Origin: Ectobius pallidus | Taxonomy: Eukaryota; Arthropoda; Insecta; Blattodea; Ectobiidae | Direction of reading: 5' to 3' | Assembly (NCBI GenBank): GCA_964059195.1 | Contig: CAXKWD010000003.1 | Location: 195,572,174 to 195,636,173, forward strand | DNA length: 64,000 bases | In this document: positions 11,354 to 22,604 of the stretch, piece after piece | Layout: every line of letters begins with the position of its first letter | Position numbering within the stretch: the first letter of the stretch is position 1 | Notes under the pieces: model-generated | What the model was told of the DNA's origin: nothing | The model's database searches: none | Seen by the model: the letters and a program-made list of their open reading frames with translations, nothing else | Position numbers and translations under genes: made by a program

Positions 11354-12439
11354 TACTTGGTCCAAGATGTGTACAGAACAAAAGTATACAACAGACTTGC
11401 CTTGACTAACTGTGTCCTGTCGTTTCATTGGTTATTCGCTCCAGCGCATACTTCATGATAGTGCGATAATCAGATGTTTACTTCCATTCCGCACACATCG
11501 TACAATTATTTATATCTTATGTAATTGTGAAAGCATTGTGAAAGCATTGTGAGTTGCTTGTTTTGGTATTTGTATCATACATATTCTACAACATAATACA
11601 TCTAGGAAAAAGATTTAATTTGTTTTTATTGTTGCCTTGGCAAATTTGTTGATTCTGAAGAAAAACAAGTGACATAAGTTATTAAATACAAGAAGTATTT
11701 TATAACATAATTAATTCGTTGTACTTTTCATTTACATAATGTGTGATGAATACAACACATATTGTAAGTAAAAGTAATAAGCATAGCCTCTAATAATTTG
11801 TATCATAGAAGAAAATTGCGGGCCAGGTCCTTCAGAACTTACGTTACCAATAAAGAAACATGCGATGGAAAGGCAAAATTATACAGAATTTAAATATAAA
11901 CAAAACATTGGGAATCGAACCCGGGACTCTTGGAGCTTAGTCTAAAAAAGAAAGTTCAATTGACTTTACTATATGTAATCAACTAAACAGTCTCAAAAAC
12001 GAACTCTTGTGAACAGTGCTTTGTACTTTCACATTAGGTTGTTTAGAGTACGATTACTTCCACAAAGTCTCTGGCCTTGAAGACTTAACCCAGCCAGCGA
12101 GCTTCTAGTTACGTCTCATTACCAGCTTGCGCAGACGCGCATGCGCGTAAGATCACTTTGCTGCTGTTGAGCACAGAGTGAAGATCATGCAGCACGATGC
12201 CAGTCGTAGAAAATACTATAATAGTTTAGTGGAAGTATAATGCCGCAGTGAGACAGAGACAGAAAGACAACATGTGGAGTGGGATAGAAGAGCTGAGCCA
12301 ATCAAGGTGTAGCTACATCCCCTAGACAGGAACTCTAGGAACGGTGACACTTGCTCCTAAGGTATGTATGTAAAAACCCAGAGACTTTGTGGAAGTAATC
12401 GTACTCTACTTTTGCTCCGTACACATCTTGGACCAAGTA
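11354..12439. mobile_element. Outer TIR element (about 1.09 kb) with TA duplication
   Basis: The left end TACTTGGTCCAAGATGTGTAC (11354 onward) is matched in reverse complement by the right end near 12412-12439, giving an imperfect TIR of about 35 bp. A TA dinucleotide flanks each side, as in the Tc1/mariner superfamily. There is no transposase frame. A second TIR element (12044-12408) lies inside, close to the right end. A B-box-like sequence near 11910 (TCGAACCCGGG, minus strand) suggests a SINE fragment in the interior. A single-element reading has not been tested against other copies. Confidence 0.6.
12044..12408. mobile_element. Nested TIR MITE with 31-bp perfect ends
   Basis: The sequences at 12044-12074 and 12378-12408 are exact reverse complements over 31 bases (starting TAGAGTACGATTACTTCC). 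If the outer TA is the target duplication, the element is GAGTACG...CGTACTC with TA on both sides, as for Tc1/mariner relatives. The interior is somewhat GC-richer and non-coding. It lies inside the element at 11354-12439. Confidence 0.8.
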
Positions 12440-12849
12440 TAGTAGAGAATTCCTAACTTAACTAACATAAACTTGGGTTATTATTAAAAAAGTAAATTAC
12501 AGTCTCCATGAATTACTGCCTTTGCTAAACTAATATCACTATTCCTAACCTAATTACCACCATTTTAGAGTTTTCACTTAAAAGGAAATTACTGTCCGAT
12601 TGATACAGGTTCAGCAGGCCACGTTCGAGAATCGGAGGTTGATATTTACTGGCAAACGGCAACATATATTTTCGTTGGCGGAAAGGGTTCAGCAAAGTGG
12701 ATCTTAATTCCAACATTAGAAGCTCGTTACAGAATTTTGTAGGCTTGAATGAGAGCCTTTCACATTATCATTATCTTCCATATCCAATGATAGCTAAGCG
12801 TAAACAAATATTACGTATTTTCTGTATAGTTCCCAGTAGAATGACCTAC

Positions 12850-13115
12850 GGCCGAGGGACTGTGGGTTAATTATGGTTAAATAAAAAAAACCTCTGGACA
12901 ACATTTGTGGGCATTAAGAAATTTCATTTTTCAGATAAGGGTTAAAAATGTTAAAATCTTCATAAAATTCAACTTTACTCCCTTAACTTACAACTTATCT
13001 GGGTCCATATCACAATTTCAGTTTTCATAAAATAAAACACAACACATATATACACTTTAAAACAATGGTGTCACAGTATTAAAAGTCATATTTATGAGCC
13101 TGAAATTTGATTCCA
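12850..13115 (-). repeat. Dispersed repeat shared with the Helitron-like copy at 59.8-60.05 kb
   Basis: Blocks such as TTAACTTACAACTTATCTGG, CATAAAATAAAAC and ATTCCAGTTCTG occur in the same order at about 59870-60030. This is therefore a fragment of the Helitron-like family A interior. The strand follows the orientation assigned to those copies. Confidence 0.55.
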
Positions 13116-13234
13116 GTTCTGTTTGGACTCCAAATGTGTGTATTTGACGCGCCATCTTCAGTTCTGTTTAGTATATCAGAAAACAGGGATTATTACCGCT
13201 ACTACTACAGTATTACTGTTGCTATTATTAATGT

Positions 13235-13745
13235 GAAATCTAAAAATAAAAAATTATATGACTATTATCGGCCGGTTGTATTATATGGATGTGAAAGAAC
13301 ATAATCTGTGTTCGAAAACAGGGCGCTTAGGAAATATTTGGGCCGAAGAGAGATGAAAATGGGGACTGGAGAAAACTGCATAACGACGAGCTTCATAACC
13401 TTTACTCGTCATCGGATATAGGAAGGGTAATTCAATCATGGGGGATGAAATGGGCTGGACATGTTGCACGCATGGGAGAGGAAAGACATATCTCAAAACC
13501 ATTGAATGGGAGACCCTAAGGGAAAATACCACTTGGAAGACCTAGACGTAGGTAGGAGGACAATATTAGGATAGATTTAAGAGAAGTAGGATTTGCGAGG
13601 GATGGTTGGATGGAGTTAGCAAAGAATAGGGCTCAATGGTGGGCTCAGCTAAGCGCGGCAATAAACCTTCGGGTTCCATAAAATAGATAATATTCCATTA
13701 GCTTGCTTAGGAATTGTCTATTGCCATTGAGTAAATAAGTTATTA
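13235..13745 (+). pseudogene. LINE 3' end, ORF2 C-terminal tail, copy 1
   Basis: The translation, with frame changes, reads RPVVLYGCE, then a frame shift to FGPKRDENGDW and LHNDELHNLY, then MKWAGHVARMGEERH and GRPRR, ending with the NLRVP-stop tail typical of this arthropod LINE group. The tail after the stop is an AT-rich 3' UTR with a (TTA)n end near 13740. The reverse transcriptase core is absent. It is closely related to 46085-46715 but more damaged: stops and indels break the frame several times. Confidence 0.8.
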
Positions 13746-14389
13746 TTGTTATTATTATTTATCAGTTGTCACACAACGCTCTTCCTTTGTTCGATGACGC
13801 ATTGGACAGTTTTATATCACCACAGTGTGCTGAGAGAGTATGGGAATTAATTGACGCGAGAGGATGAAGAAGGAGAGAGAAAGAGATGGAGAGAAAGAGA
13901 GGGAAAGAGAGAAAAAGAGAGAAAAGTTAGAAAGAGAGAAAGGGAGATAGAGAGAGGATGTGTTTAATGCAGGGGAAGACAGAAGGTTGCTCTGTGACGT
14001 CACTGCTTTCTGCTCTCACTGCTCGCGTTATATCTCTGCGAGGAGTATGTGAAATGGTGGCATCAGTGAACAGGGGGGGAAGAGAGGGTATTAGTATTGC
14101 GGGCAGCGGGAATTTAGGGGGTTAGAACTTACGTAATACGTGTTTCCGAATTAATGAAACATCAATCGATTTTCTTGATAGTTTATCGGTTAATTACAGC
14201 ACAGTAGGCCTAGTTTAACATATTATAAATAATTCTATTTCACTATTCTGTGAGAACAATTGCCTTTCCACAAAATCGATGTTCTTTGACAAAAATAGAC
14301 AATAACATCATTTGAATTAACATAATTCACTACAATAAAAATAATAAAAAATGAACTTAATTAATTACCATACAAGCTCGTCTGCACCT
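13746..14389. other. No gene; purine-rich GA tract at about 13855-13965
   Basis: About 110 bases of imperfect GAGA/AAAGAGAG sequence form a polypurine tract. The rest of the interval has no recognisable coding or repeat feature. Confidence 0.6.
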
Positions 14390-14867
14390 TAGATGATACA
14401 AGATTACAGTAACAATTTTCTGACTTTCCTGTCTCTTTTTTTCTTTAACAAGTTTATCTATGTTGGGACGTAATGTTTGAGCAATATTTAATCGAAGACT
14501 ACATTTAGGTTGTAATTTGACAATGTACTTCTTGATTTGAGCTTTGCACATTTCATTAGTGAAAAAAATTGTTCGGCCACATATGTCGATCCAAAATTAC
14601 ATAATATTCGTGCGGCAAGTGCATAAGTCTCGGGAATCTGGTTTCAGAGACATTTCTGTAAAAGTTACCCAAGACCACTTTACGTTCGTATTTGTCCTTT
14701 AACAGATCGTCGGATTGTAAGTTTATCAGTTCCAACTGATACCGGCAAGGAACGTCTTTGACATTAACTGAATATGGGATAGCAAGAAGTTTAAACATTG
14801 GAGAAAGGTTTTCCACATCCTGAAACCTCGATTCGAACTGAAGAAGAATGTTTTGCAGAACTAACAC
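14390..14867 (-). pseudogene. hAT-family transposase remnant, C-terminal region (GTF2IRD2/BED-type relative)
   Basis: From 14867 to 14556 the minus strand reads FESRFQDVENLSPMFKLLAI, then YQLELINLQSDDLLKDKY and ETRFPRLM. After a stop the homology continues from 14551 with a segment ending LRPNIDKLVKEKKRQ. This order (PELQLELIDLQ-like, then FPRL, then IDKLVKEK) belongs to the C-terminal dimerisation end of hAT-like transposases related to GTF2IRD2 and ZBED proteins. The CEQ-F segment expected between the two parts is eroded. N-terminal BED finger and catalytic residues are not seen. A dead fragment. Confidence 0.65.
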
Positions 14868-15164
14868 ATGTTCTGCAAAGAGAACACTATCAGGATCGCG
14901 TACTTGAATTAACTTTGAAAAATGCTCTGCATTTCCAACCAGAAGTTGTTCTACCCACAGAGCTAGAGCTAGCTCTAGCGTACTCTAAACACCCCTACTA
15001 CCGTGCGCTCTTGCTGACGTCACACACAAGGGATCCGCATGCACTTGCTCCACAAACGTCATCACAAGACGTAGTTGACTTCCCCTGGTTTAATGGGAAC
15101 CATATTGTCAGCGGATCCCGATAGATGGCAGCAGGGCCATACGAGGTCCAAGCATGTTGTTTGC

Positions 15165-15905
15165 GGGGCATTGAACATAATGGGGGTGTATGTAATCTGC
15201 GCCACGGTTGACACCGAATTTGAAATGGAGTAAAAATGATATATGTAAACTTCGGCACACAGATATGTAAACTGCGGCACACAGATATGTAAACTGCGCC
15301 ACGGAGATATGTAGATGCACTTCTCCAATTCCAAACAGTTTGTTTATGATTTTTTCAATTCAGTACACTTGAGAAAGGCCTGGAGGGCAGGTTGAAACGT
15401 TGTGTGTTGGAGGGGATTGTTTTATCCACTATTGTAAATAAGTATTATTGTTTGTATTATATTATTTTTTAATAAAATCATAGTGGAAAGAATAGGACCA
15501 TAAATAATTTTCAATTGAATATGTATTCTCGTCTACTCAAATGGGGAGAACAATATATAAACAATGAAATATCCAGTTTTGATTTCATTAAGAAGGCGTC
15601 ATATGAGAACAAAGTGCTCATGCAAAAAAAATCTGGGTAGTGTTTTTTACAATTTTATAAGTGACGAAGCGTTCATGCAAAAGAAATTAGGGTATTGTTT
15701 TTAACATTTTTTTAAAATGACAAAGCTACCAAACCTATGCAATTTCATAGCCAGTCTTAAGTCTGGAGAAGTGGGAAGGAAAATGTTAGTGCGTTGGTAT
15801 GACGGTGACGCCATTTAAATGTCGGTGACGCAGTTTACATCGTGTAGTTTGGGGGAAAAGGTAGAAGTGGCGCAGTTTACCTTTTGCCCATAATGGAACC
15901 GACGA
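15165..15905. mobile_element. Candidate TIR element with many subterminal GTAAACTGCG repeats
   Basis: The left edge contains CATAATGGGGGTG then TGTAATCTGCGCCAC. The right edge, read inverted, contains CATTATGGGC then GGTAAACTGCGCCAC. Between them the word TGTAAACTGCG or its complement recurs: four direct copies at 15237-15312 and two or three inverted copies at 15810-15875. Clustered subterminal repeats pointing inward are typical of DNA transposons whose transposase binds several sites. The central part is non-coding; the target duplication is not resolved. Confidence 0.5.
15237..15312. repeat. Tandem repeat, about 22-bp unit
   Basis: GATATGTAAACTGCGGCACACA is repeated about 3.5 times with small changes (first unit GATATATGTAAACTTCGGCACACA). 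It forms the left cluster of the element at 15165-15905. Confidence 0.85.
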
Positions 15906-16735
15906 TTTAAACATCGTTCAAAATGAAAGAAAACATGTTGTGGCGATCCTCTGCGTAAAACAGAGGTGTACACTTGTGCTTTACGAAAACTATGGTTATA
16001 AAATGTAAAGAAAATTCAACGAATGTTAATAGTTAAAAGTCTATTAATTCAAATCCCCAGTGTCAACACTTTCAGATCATCAGAATTTATTCATTATCTT
16101 AATTTTTACACGGAAGATAACTTATCAAGTCATATCATTCTCATTATCTACAACAGAATGTCAAGTTTCCAATACTTTCATCACATGGATAAGATCCGCT
16201 TATGTAGAGTGTGTGCCACTTTTTAAAGTATATTTTTCCAAGAACTTCCCCTATCTGCCGCCACCCTAACCCTCTTCGACCTGTCCAACAGTCAATAGAA
16301 AGATAACACAAGTCAACAGCCAAAATGTAGTCGAGATAATATTAACCATACTAATTACTAATTTGGGGTCGCTGAACACGAAAATGACATCCATTTTTGT
16401 CTATTAGTTCTCATTTCTACAATACACAGGTAAGTTTGTTTTACTAAAAACAGGATTTTAGCCGAGTAACTTTGTTTGAAACAGACTGTACCGGAAATTT
16501 AAGGGTGAATTTATGGCTCTAGCATATAAGTCAAACCCTCAAACTGATATTCCTTTATAAATTCAGTTCAGTTCTTGCTTTGTGAGTGAGAAAACTGTCT
16601 ATCAGTGTGCTTTGAAATAGTTAAAATAGGGAGTGATTTAATCGTTATTGTGATTGATTATAAATATAATTATAAAATAACATATATGCGTATATATTAT
16701 CCTTTCTGTAATAGAATTGCCATGAAAGGCACAGA
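15906..16735. other. No recognisable gene
   Basis: AT-rich sequence with short overlapping frames only. It may include the 5' flank or UTR of the transposon pseudogene that starts at 16736. Confidence 0.4.
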
Positions 16736-17666
16736 ATGCCGCGTAAGTGTGTTAACAATCCAAATAACTTTTGTTTTATCTGTGGAGAAGTGACTTTTAA
16801 ATCGCAAAAGGTACAGTTAACTCCTATTGTTAAAAAGGCCTATCATTTCTATTTTGGTTGCAAGGTTGGTGATCAGGACAAATCGTTTGCACCCCATATT
16901 TGTTGTGGTACTTGTTCCACAAACCTATGCGAGTGGCTAAATGGAAACAGGCGATATATGAATTTTGCTATACCAATGAAAACAGGGTTAGACGAAATAT
17001 TGTTGCTTTTTATGTGAATGGGATAGTCGTGCGAAGGACAAACACTTTGCAACAAAGCAAGAACCAGGTATTAAAAACATTGTTTACAGACCACTGGTTG
17101 ACAAGACTGAAATAATATTACCTGCGTTGCACATTAAGTTGGGACTAATGAAAAACTTTGTAAATGGTATGAATCAAAATGGAGAAGCATTTTAGTATAT
17201 GTTTCATAAATTTCCACGATTAAGTGAATCTAAAATCGGAGAGGGAATATTCATAGGTCCCCAAATAAGAAAACTAATGGCTGATGAACATTTTCATGGA
17301 CTTCTAACAGGCAAGGAGAAAACTGCATGGGTAGCGTTCACTAGAGTTGTACTTAATTTCCTTGGCAACAAAAGGGCATCTAATTACAGAACATTAGTGG
17401 ACAATATGTCGATGGCTTATAATATAATGGGGTGCAACATGTCTCTCAGGATGCATTTCCTTCACTCTCACCTGGTCTTCTTCTCTGACAATCTTGGAGC
17501 AGTAAGCGACAAGCATGGTAAACGTTTCCACCAAGACATCGCTACTCTAGAACGATGTAATCAGGAGAAATGGAACACGTCTATGATTGCTGACTACTGC
17601 TGGTCTGTAGTAAGAGATGCTCCTAAGATAAAGTACACTAGAGAAGGCAAAAGACCACGTTTATGA
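16736..17666 (+). pseudogene. Internally deleted transposon-type protein, arthropod repetitive family (MPRKCVNN)
   Basis: The first part (16736-about 16980) encodes MPRKCVNNPNNFCFICGEV, then FGCKVGDQDK and HICCGTCSTNLCEWLNG, a cysteine-rich N-terminus that recurs in many uncharacterised, multi-copy arthropod proteins. From 17007, in another frame, the C-terminal part follows: FLCEWDSRAKD, ILPALHIKLGLMKNFVNG, a TAG stop at 17193-17195, then from 17196 FHKFPRLSESKIGEG, GCNMSLRMHFLHSHLVFF, GAVSDKHGKRFHQDIA and MIADYCWSVVRDAP to a TGA at 17664. In the family several hundred residues separate the two parts, so this copy has a large internal deletion, a frame change and one stop. Transposon origin is inferred from copy number in related genomes; the superfamily is not assigned. 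Confidence 0.75.
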
Positions 17667-18263
17667 GGTATGTGATTCAAGACTACGTATATTTTCTTGC
17701 ACGAACAACAATGAAGGCTATATAGCCGATATCTTCTAAACGAGAACTAATAAAAAAAATGTACTGCCATTTTCGAATTTAGGAGGCCAAATTACATAAG
17801 ATTTAATACATTTTACTTCGGATACAAAAAACTTATTAAATTTTGTTGACTTGTGTAATTAGGCGCATTCACTCTTGTCTGCAGTCCAGTACAATGTTGC
17901 CAAATACGTACCACAGCACGTTTACTTCACTTAAGAAGTCATGAATGACGGCGGCAACACTGGGGAAATCCACGACTACCAGAGCACCTGTTCTTTGTCG
18001 GTGTCGAAGTCGGTGCAGATTTTCGGATTAGGAAAACATTGCAATTATATTCTTTTGTAGATACAGGTTTGGGACGAGGCCTTCTTAAAATGGCACCAAC
18101 TGTACAATTGCTGGAATCAGATAATTCGCCCTACAAGAAACTCGCCCATTTGTCATCTTTCAAACCATTTAAAAAAATGCTTAAAAAGTATGGTCAGTAT
18201 TTTAAAAATACTACTTAATATATTAACTTCATAAAAAAATAATTGCTTCTCTGTTAGGTTATT
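17667..18263. other. No recognisable gene; probable flank of the 16.7-kb pseudogene
   Basis: AT-rich, no open frame or repeat recognised. The short segment GGCGGCAACACTGG near 17950 has no partner in the window. Confidence 0.4.
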
Positions 18264-18879
18264 ACCGTATTTTACGGACCATAAGACGCACTTTTTACCT
18301 TGAAAACAGAGCCTTAAAAGTTGGGTGCATCTAATGGTCCGAAGTACACTAAAAAAATTAAAATTATGGTAAATATTGCCGGAATACCATAGTTAGGCCT
18401 ATACATAAGGTGTTGTAAACGGTAAAACACAAATTTTAGCATAGACTGTACATCAGTGCACTTGTAACAATCGTAAAATGAGGGTAGTTGGAAGCCAGGT
18501 ATACAATGCAAAGAGAAAGGAATGTTGAGTTATTTTATACAAAAGGAGTTGCCTCCGCTGGGTGCTTTAAATGAAGGGCATGACCTCTAAACAGCCTTGT
18601 CCCGTTACACTCACCGTATGCTAACCTGAGGGTGTAAAATTATTTTCAGTCTTTCATAAGAAATCATTTCAGTTGTTAACATTTATGCGATGCACCTGTA
18701 CAGAAGAGATTTTCGTACAATGCAGATTTTAAGTTAGAAGTGATTTACACTGATTCCATTGTTTATGCAACGAAGTATATTAGCCTATTCCCTTTAAAAT
18801 GTTTCGTTTAGAATCACGTTAAATTCCTTTTCCTTTAAATTTCCATCCAAAAATTAAGGTGCCATAAAATACGGTATCT
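18264..18879. mobile_element. TIR element with TACCGTATTTTACGG ends
   Basis: The left end TACCGTATTTTACGGACCAT is mirrored at the right by GGTGCCATAAAATACGGTA (TIR of about 20 bp, imperfect). This GTATTTTACGGACCATAAGACGCAC type of start resembles ends of hAT elements known from many animals, but the expected 8-bp duplication is not clear here. The interior is non-coding. Confidence 0.55.
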
Positions 18880-19101
18880 GTTCCATATTTATTATAATTT
18901 TATAATGAAATTAGGGTTATTGTGTTTAAACGGAATTGTTAAGGTTTTTTCATTGCAAACATTAAAACAAATCGTAAAATTGAAGCAGTTTCAAAACTTA
19001 ATTATTTATTCAGGCATTGGTAGTTCTTGTAATCTGACAATTATTAAAAACTTTTATTATAAAGAAGAGATTTGTCAAAGCATATTTTTCATTTGTAGGC
19101 T

Positions 19102-19865
19102 ACTAGCAGGTGCAGCTTCGCCCACGATAATTAATTGAAAAATTAAAAATTAAGAGTATAATAATTATTAAAGCATTATATTTATTAACACTTGCAAGCA
19201 AATCATTCATTATCTAAACCATTAATAATTAATGAAACGGCAAAAATTCCGGCTTTAGAGTACGTTCCACGATTAGAAAGAGCCGCCTGGGAAAACGATA
19301 TCAGATTCGATTATGCAGTTCCAAAGCTAGCTGTGAACCACTGCCTTCTAGACTGTATTACTCGTGTGTAATTCTCGAGACGGCGGTGGATAATACGTAT
19401 CGTTTCTCAACTGTTTGTTGATAGATGAATATGATATAAATTTTATTTGATAAATTCAGTGTAATTTTCAGAAATTATATAATCTTTCAAGGGAAGGAAT
19501 GGTTTGTTTGGATTTTTATTGTCCGCGATACTTCCAGGGTTATTACAGCTGGTGCCCGCGGCTTCGCCCGACATTATTAATTGACTCCAGGATTTTTAAG
19601 AAATTTACACTGGCAGTTGATTAAAAATGTTTGTGGTTCAGAGCTTTGAAAATTGTAAGTAAAAATAAATTAGAATATTTATTCATTGTGTTCATTTGAC
19701 TTAGGCCTTATATAATAAAGAAACGGTTTTCCTAATTTTGTACTCTTCGTGAAAGTTTAGACTGCGAGAGACGAACATCGCCGAGTATACCCTATGTCTC
19801 ACGAAGTGAGGGAGCGAGTGAGCACGCTATTTAGGGCCGCTGAATTGTATAAGAGTAGATACTGG
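19102..19865 (-). mobile_element. Helitron-like repeat, family B copy 2
   Basis: This is the inverted partner of 4707-5438. On the minus strand the 3' end finishes GGGCGAAGCTGCACCTGCTAGT. A second, internal end-like segment (GGGCGAAGCCGCGGGCACCAGCT) lies at about 19551-19573, so the unit holds two terminus-like blocks about 450 bp apart, as does the other copy. The outer block (19740-19865) includes GAGCGAGTGAGCACGC and the CGAACATCGCCGAGTATACC segment. Confidence 0.55.
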
Positions 19866-20464
19866 CAATTGGAGCTGGCTATTTTTTCGTTTTTCGTATA
19901 AATACAAAAAATCAACTACAATAATATTAAATACAACTACTTTTATAACACACTAAATGACACTAAATCACGATGTTAGAACTGGAATTACCGAAACATG
20001 TAGATATTTTAAGCCGAATCGAAGAGGACAAAGTATTTTGAATGATTAGCATGTGAAGACGCAGTGCGAAGAATAATTCCCCTGCCAGTCATACTTATGA
20101 AATATATGTAATATACCGTAATTAGAAAAAAATATGAACCTAGCTTACGAAAACTTCTTAAAAAAGTTGACGATAAAAAATATATACGCCTATTAAGTTA
20201 TAATCACGAGAAAACCATCCATACTTTGTTGCCTTGTTTTGGCATTCCATCTTCTTTTAAATCACGTTGATTTGATGAAAAGAACATCCTTTTACTAATG
20301 TTACACTATTCAAATATTATTATTGGTATTTGTTTTCCACAGAAAAAATTAATGACAGCTATAATTCTGGAGTATGTGTTATACGTATATGGGATATTAA
20401 GAAGCAAGCAAACATAACCTAAATTATTTATAATATATTAATAACAAAGAAACAAAATATTTAC
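19866..20464. other. No recognisable gene
   Basis: AT-rich sequence. A TATATACGCC/TATTAAG region and CA-poor runs, but no frame or repeat partner. Confidence 0.4.
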
Positions 20465-20872
20465 ACATTTATACCCAAGTTCTTTTTTGCACGACTTAAC
20501 TAATTACTGGTACTTACGAATGTTGTTGCCGTAGATCGTAAGTTGACATTCCCACATGTGCAGTAAGTGTTTCCATGCGGTTATGAATTTACTTACGGAT
20601 ACAAGCCTTCATGGACAAGGCCCCCCAGGATAAATATTCGGTATAATAACAATAAACACATGTGAATCACTTTCTGAAATAAACATCAATCTTCAAGAAT
20701 GTATATACATAATATTTTCAGGTAATATCACAATTAATATAATTAAATTGATATAAATAATCATCGTGCAAAAAATAGCATCGGCGCAAGCGCCTCGTTT
20801 TGCCAAACTCTTTCCTCGATCCGTATGCATCGCTTACGGCACTCGTATCGCAATATACTATAATGTCTGTAA
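20465..20872 (-). repeat. Dispersed repeat, family C copy 1 (partner 44150-44610)
   Basis: The block GCACGACTTAACTAATTACT at about 20490 and the following GTTGCCGTAGATCGTAAGTT, CTTCATGGACAAGGCCCCCC and AATGTATATACATAATATTTTC segments recur in reverse order and complement at 44600 down to 44340. The right end holds the CGGCGCAAGCGCC segment plus one full arm of the hairpin that is complete in the other copy. Probably a Helitron-like unit, because the partner ends at CTAGT. Confidence 0.65.
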
Positions 20873-21849
20873 CTACTGTGTTATATTAATAAAATACTAG
20901 CATCTATTTTCCACACAGTAACTTCATAACGGAATTTTGAAATATCCTTATACAGAATATTTGGAAAGCAAACAACCACGAACCTAAATTACTTTATAAA
21001 AATATATACAGAGTAGAGAAAGTATTTACATCTATTTTTATTTATCTAAAGAAGATGGTAATTTTTTTTATGCAGTACAAGTTTTCAATAGGATTATAAA
21101 ATTTAGATAATTTCTTCACCACATGATGAATAAAAAAGCCATCGCGATATACACGAATAACTAATATAGGCCTATGTTGAAAGATTTTTCACTAATCAAC
21201 ACAAGTCTTTGCTACTGAAAAATAACTATTGTTCTTGTTTCAGATGACAAAACCACCTGTTCTTTTCAACATAAATTAACCAATTACTTCGCAAAGACAT
21301 AAAAATCAATACTGACATAAAAATCAATTCTGGCGATCTCACACTCTCCTAGGAAGCTTATAGATATCTGGAATATAACTTAAAAGTTATTAATCGTCAA
21401 ACTTTATAAAATAAGTCAACTTTATTCACATTTAGTGATACATATAGGCATAAGGTAAAGCGAGAGGGTAGGACCTCGTTTAGCCGTGCTGCGCTCTAGT
21501 GGATACATTTTTAACTGCACGCAAAGGGTTCCCATTCCCAGACTACATAAAAGTCTTGGGTCGCCAGTTCTGAAGTTTATTGCCACATTACCTGAGAACT
21601 CGTAAGATAAGAATTTTCATCTGGATTTTATTCCACTTTTCATAAGATATGAGCCACATCTTCCATTAAAAGAAATTTAATATAACTTTCCAAGAAAATA
21701 TATTTAGCGGAAGTACTCATTTGACATGTAAGCGTTCTAAACAACAAACATTTGAATTATCGTTGCCTGTCAAACGTAGAATTAATCCGCTGAAAAAACG
21801 CTCCTTTCCATGTACCTATGATACCTTCCTTCGTCAAACACAATGATGA
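20873..21849. other. No recognisable gene
   Basis: AT-rich sequence. The GC-richer patch 21460-21580 (AGCCGTGCTGCGCTCTAGTGG) might be a SINE fragment but lacks a convincing promoter box. Confidence 0.4.
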
Positions 21850-21857
21850 GTCATCAC

Positions 21858-22554
21858 CAGGGCCCGGATTCTTTTTATTGATGCTGCATAGACATTCCCA
21901 ACTTGTAGATAAATCCTAATCATGACCTCTAGATTATAGAAATACATTTTTATTAGGTAATTTTTTGTCATTTTATGCAATTTTTTATTTTTAGGACATT
22001 TCTTTCAATTTTAGGCCATTACATTGTCATTTTCGTGTCATTTGCTTCCTTATTTAGTAATTTTCATGCATTTACATTGAGGGTATTAACTTTTTTCGTC
22101 GCTAGCGGTGCCGTCTTTGATATGTTGTTTGTTTATTGCAAGAAGGAAAAATTCGGCATTAAAGTGTTGACATATCTCAGTCGGAAGTGAGAATCAAAGA
22201 AACGGCAAAATTTTGTATTATATTACTACTGTTATTAGATTGACTTGGACCAGAGTCTGCCACCTGCTTGGATTTGAGAGTGAAAACTACTGTTTACCCT
22301 GAATAAACAACAATATAATCCGGCAGTATAAATTTCCGTGAGAAAAGAACATTCACAACATTACAGTTATTTACAGTTTTTACAATTATGTACAAACTAG
22401 TCTATAACTTTGTGTGTACAATAATAACTTTTTATAAATAAAATATCAATTTTTAGGTCATTTCTTATAATTATTAAGTAATTTTCTTTAAAATTTAGGG
22501 TCATTTTATAGGTCATTTTTCAAACAATTTTAGGTCATCAGAATCCGGGCCCTG
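21858..22554. mobile_element. hAT-type MITE, family 3, with perfect 8-bp target duplication
   Basis: The element begins CAGGGCCCGGATTCT and ends AGAATCCGGGCCCTG (15-bp perfect TIR). GTCATCAC flanks it on both sides (21850-21857 and 22555-22562). Eight-base duplication and CAGGG-type ends place it in the hAT superfamily. The interior has many AGGTCATTTT-like words in T-rich sequence, as in the other hAT MITEs of this window. The 71-codon frame at 21975-22190 is a chance reading. Confidence 0.9.
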
Positions 22555-22604
22555 GTCATCACTCATCAGATATAATCATTTTTTCCATAAAAACAATTGA
22601 CTAC

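Noticed and set aside
15237..15312. Short regular repeats as a CRISPR array
   Set aside because: Units are directly adjacent without unique spacers and the DNA is eukaryotic.
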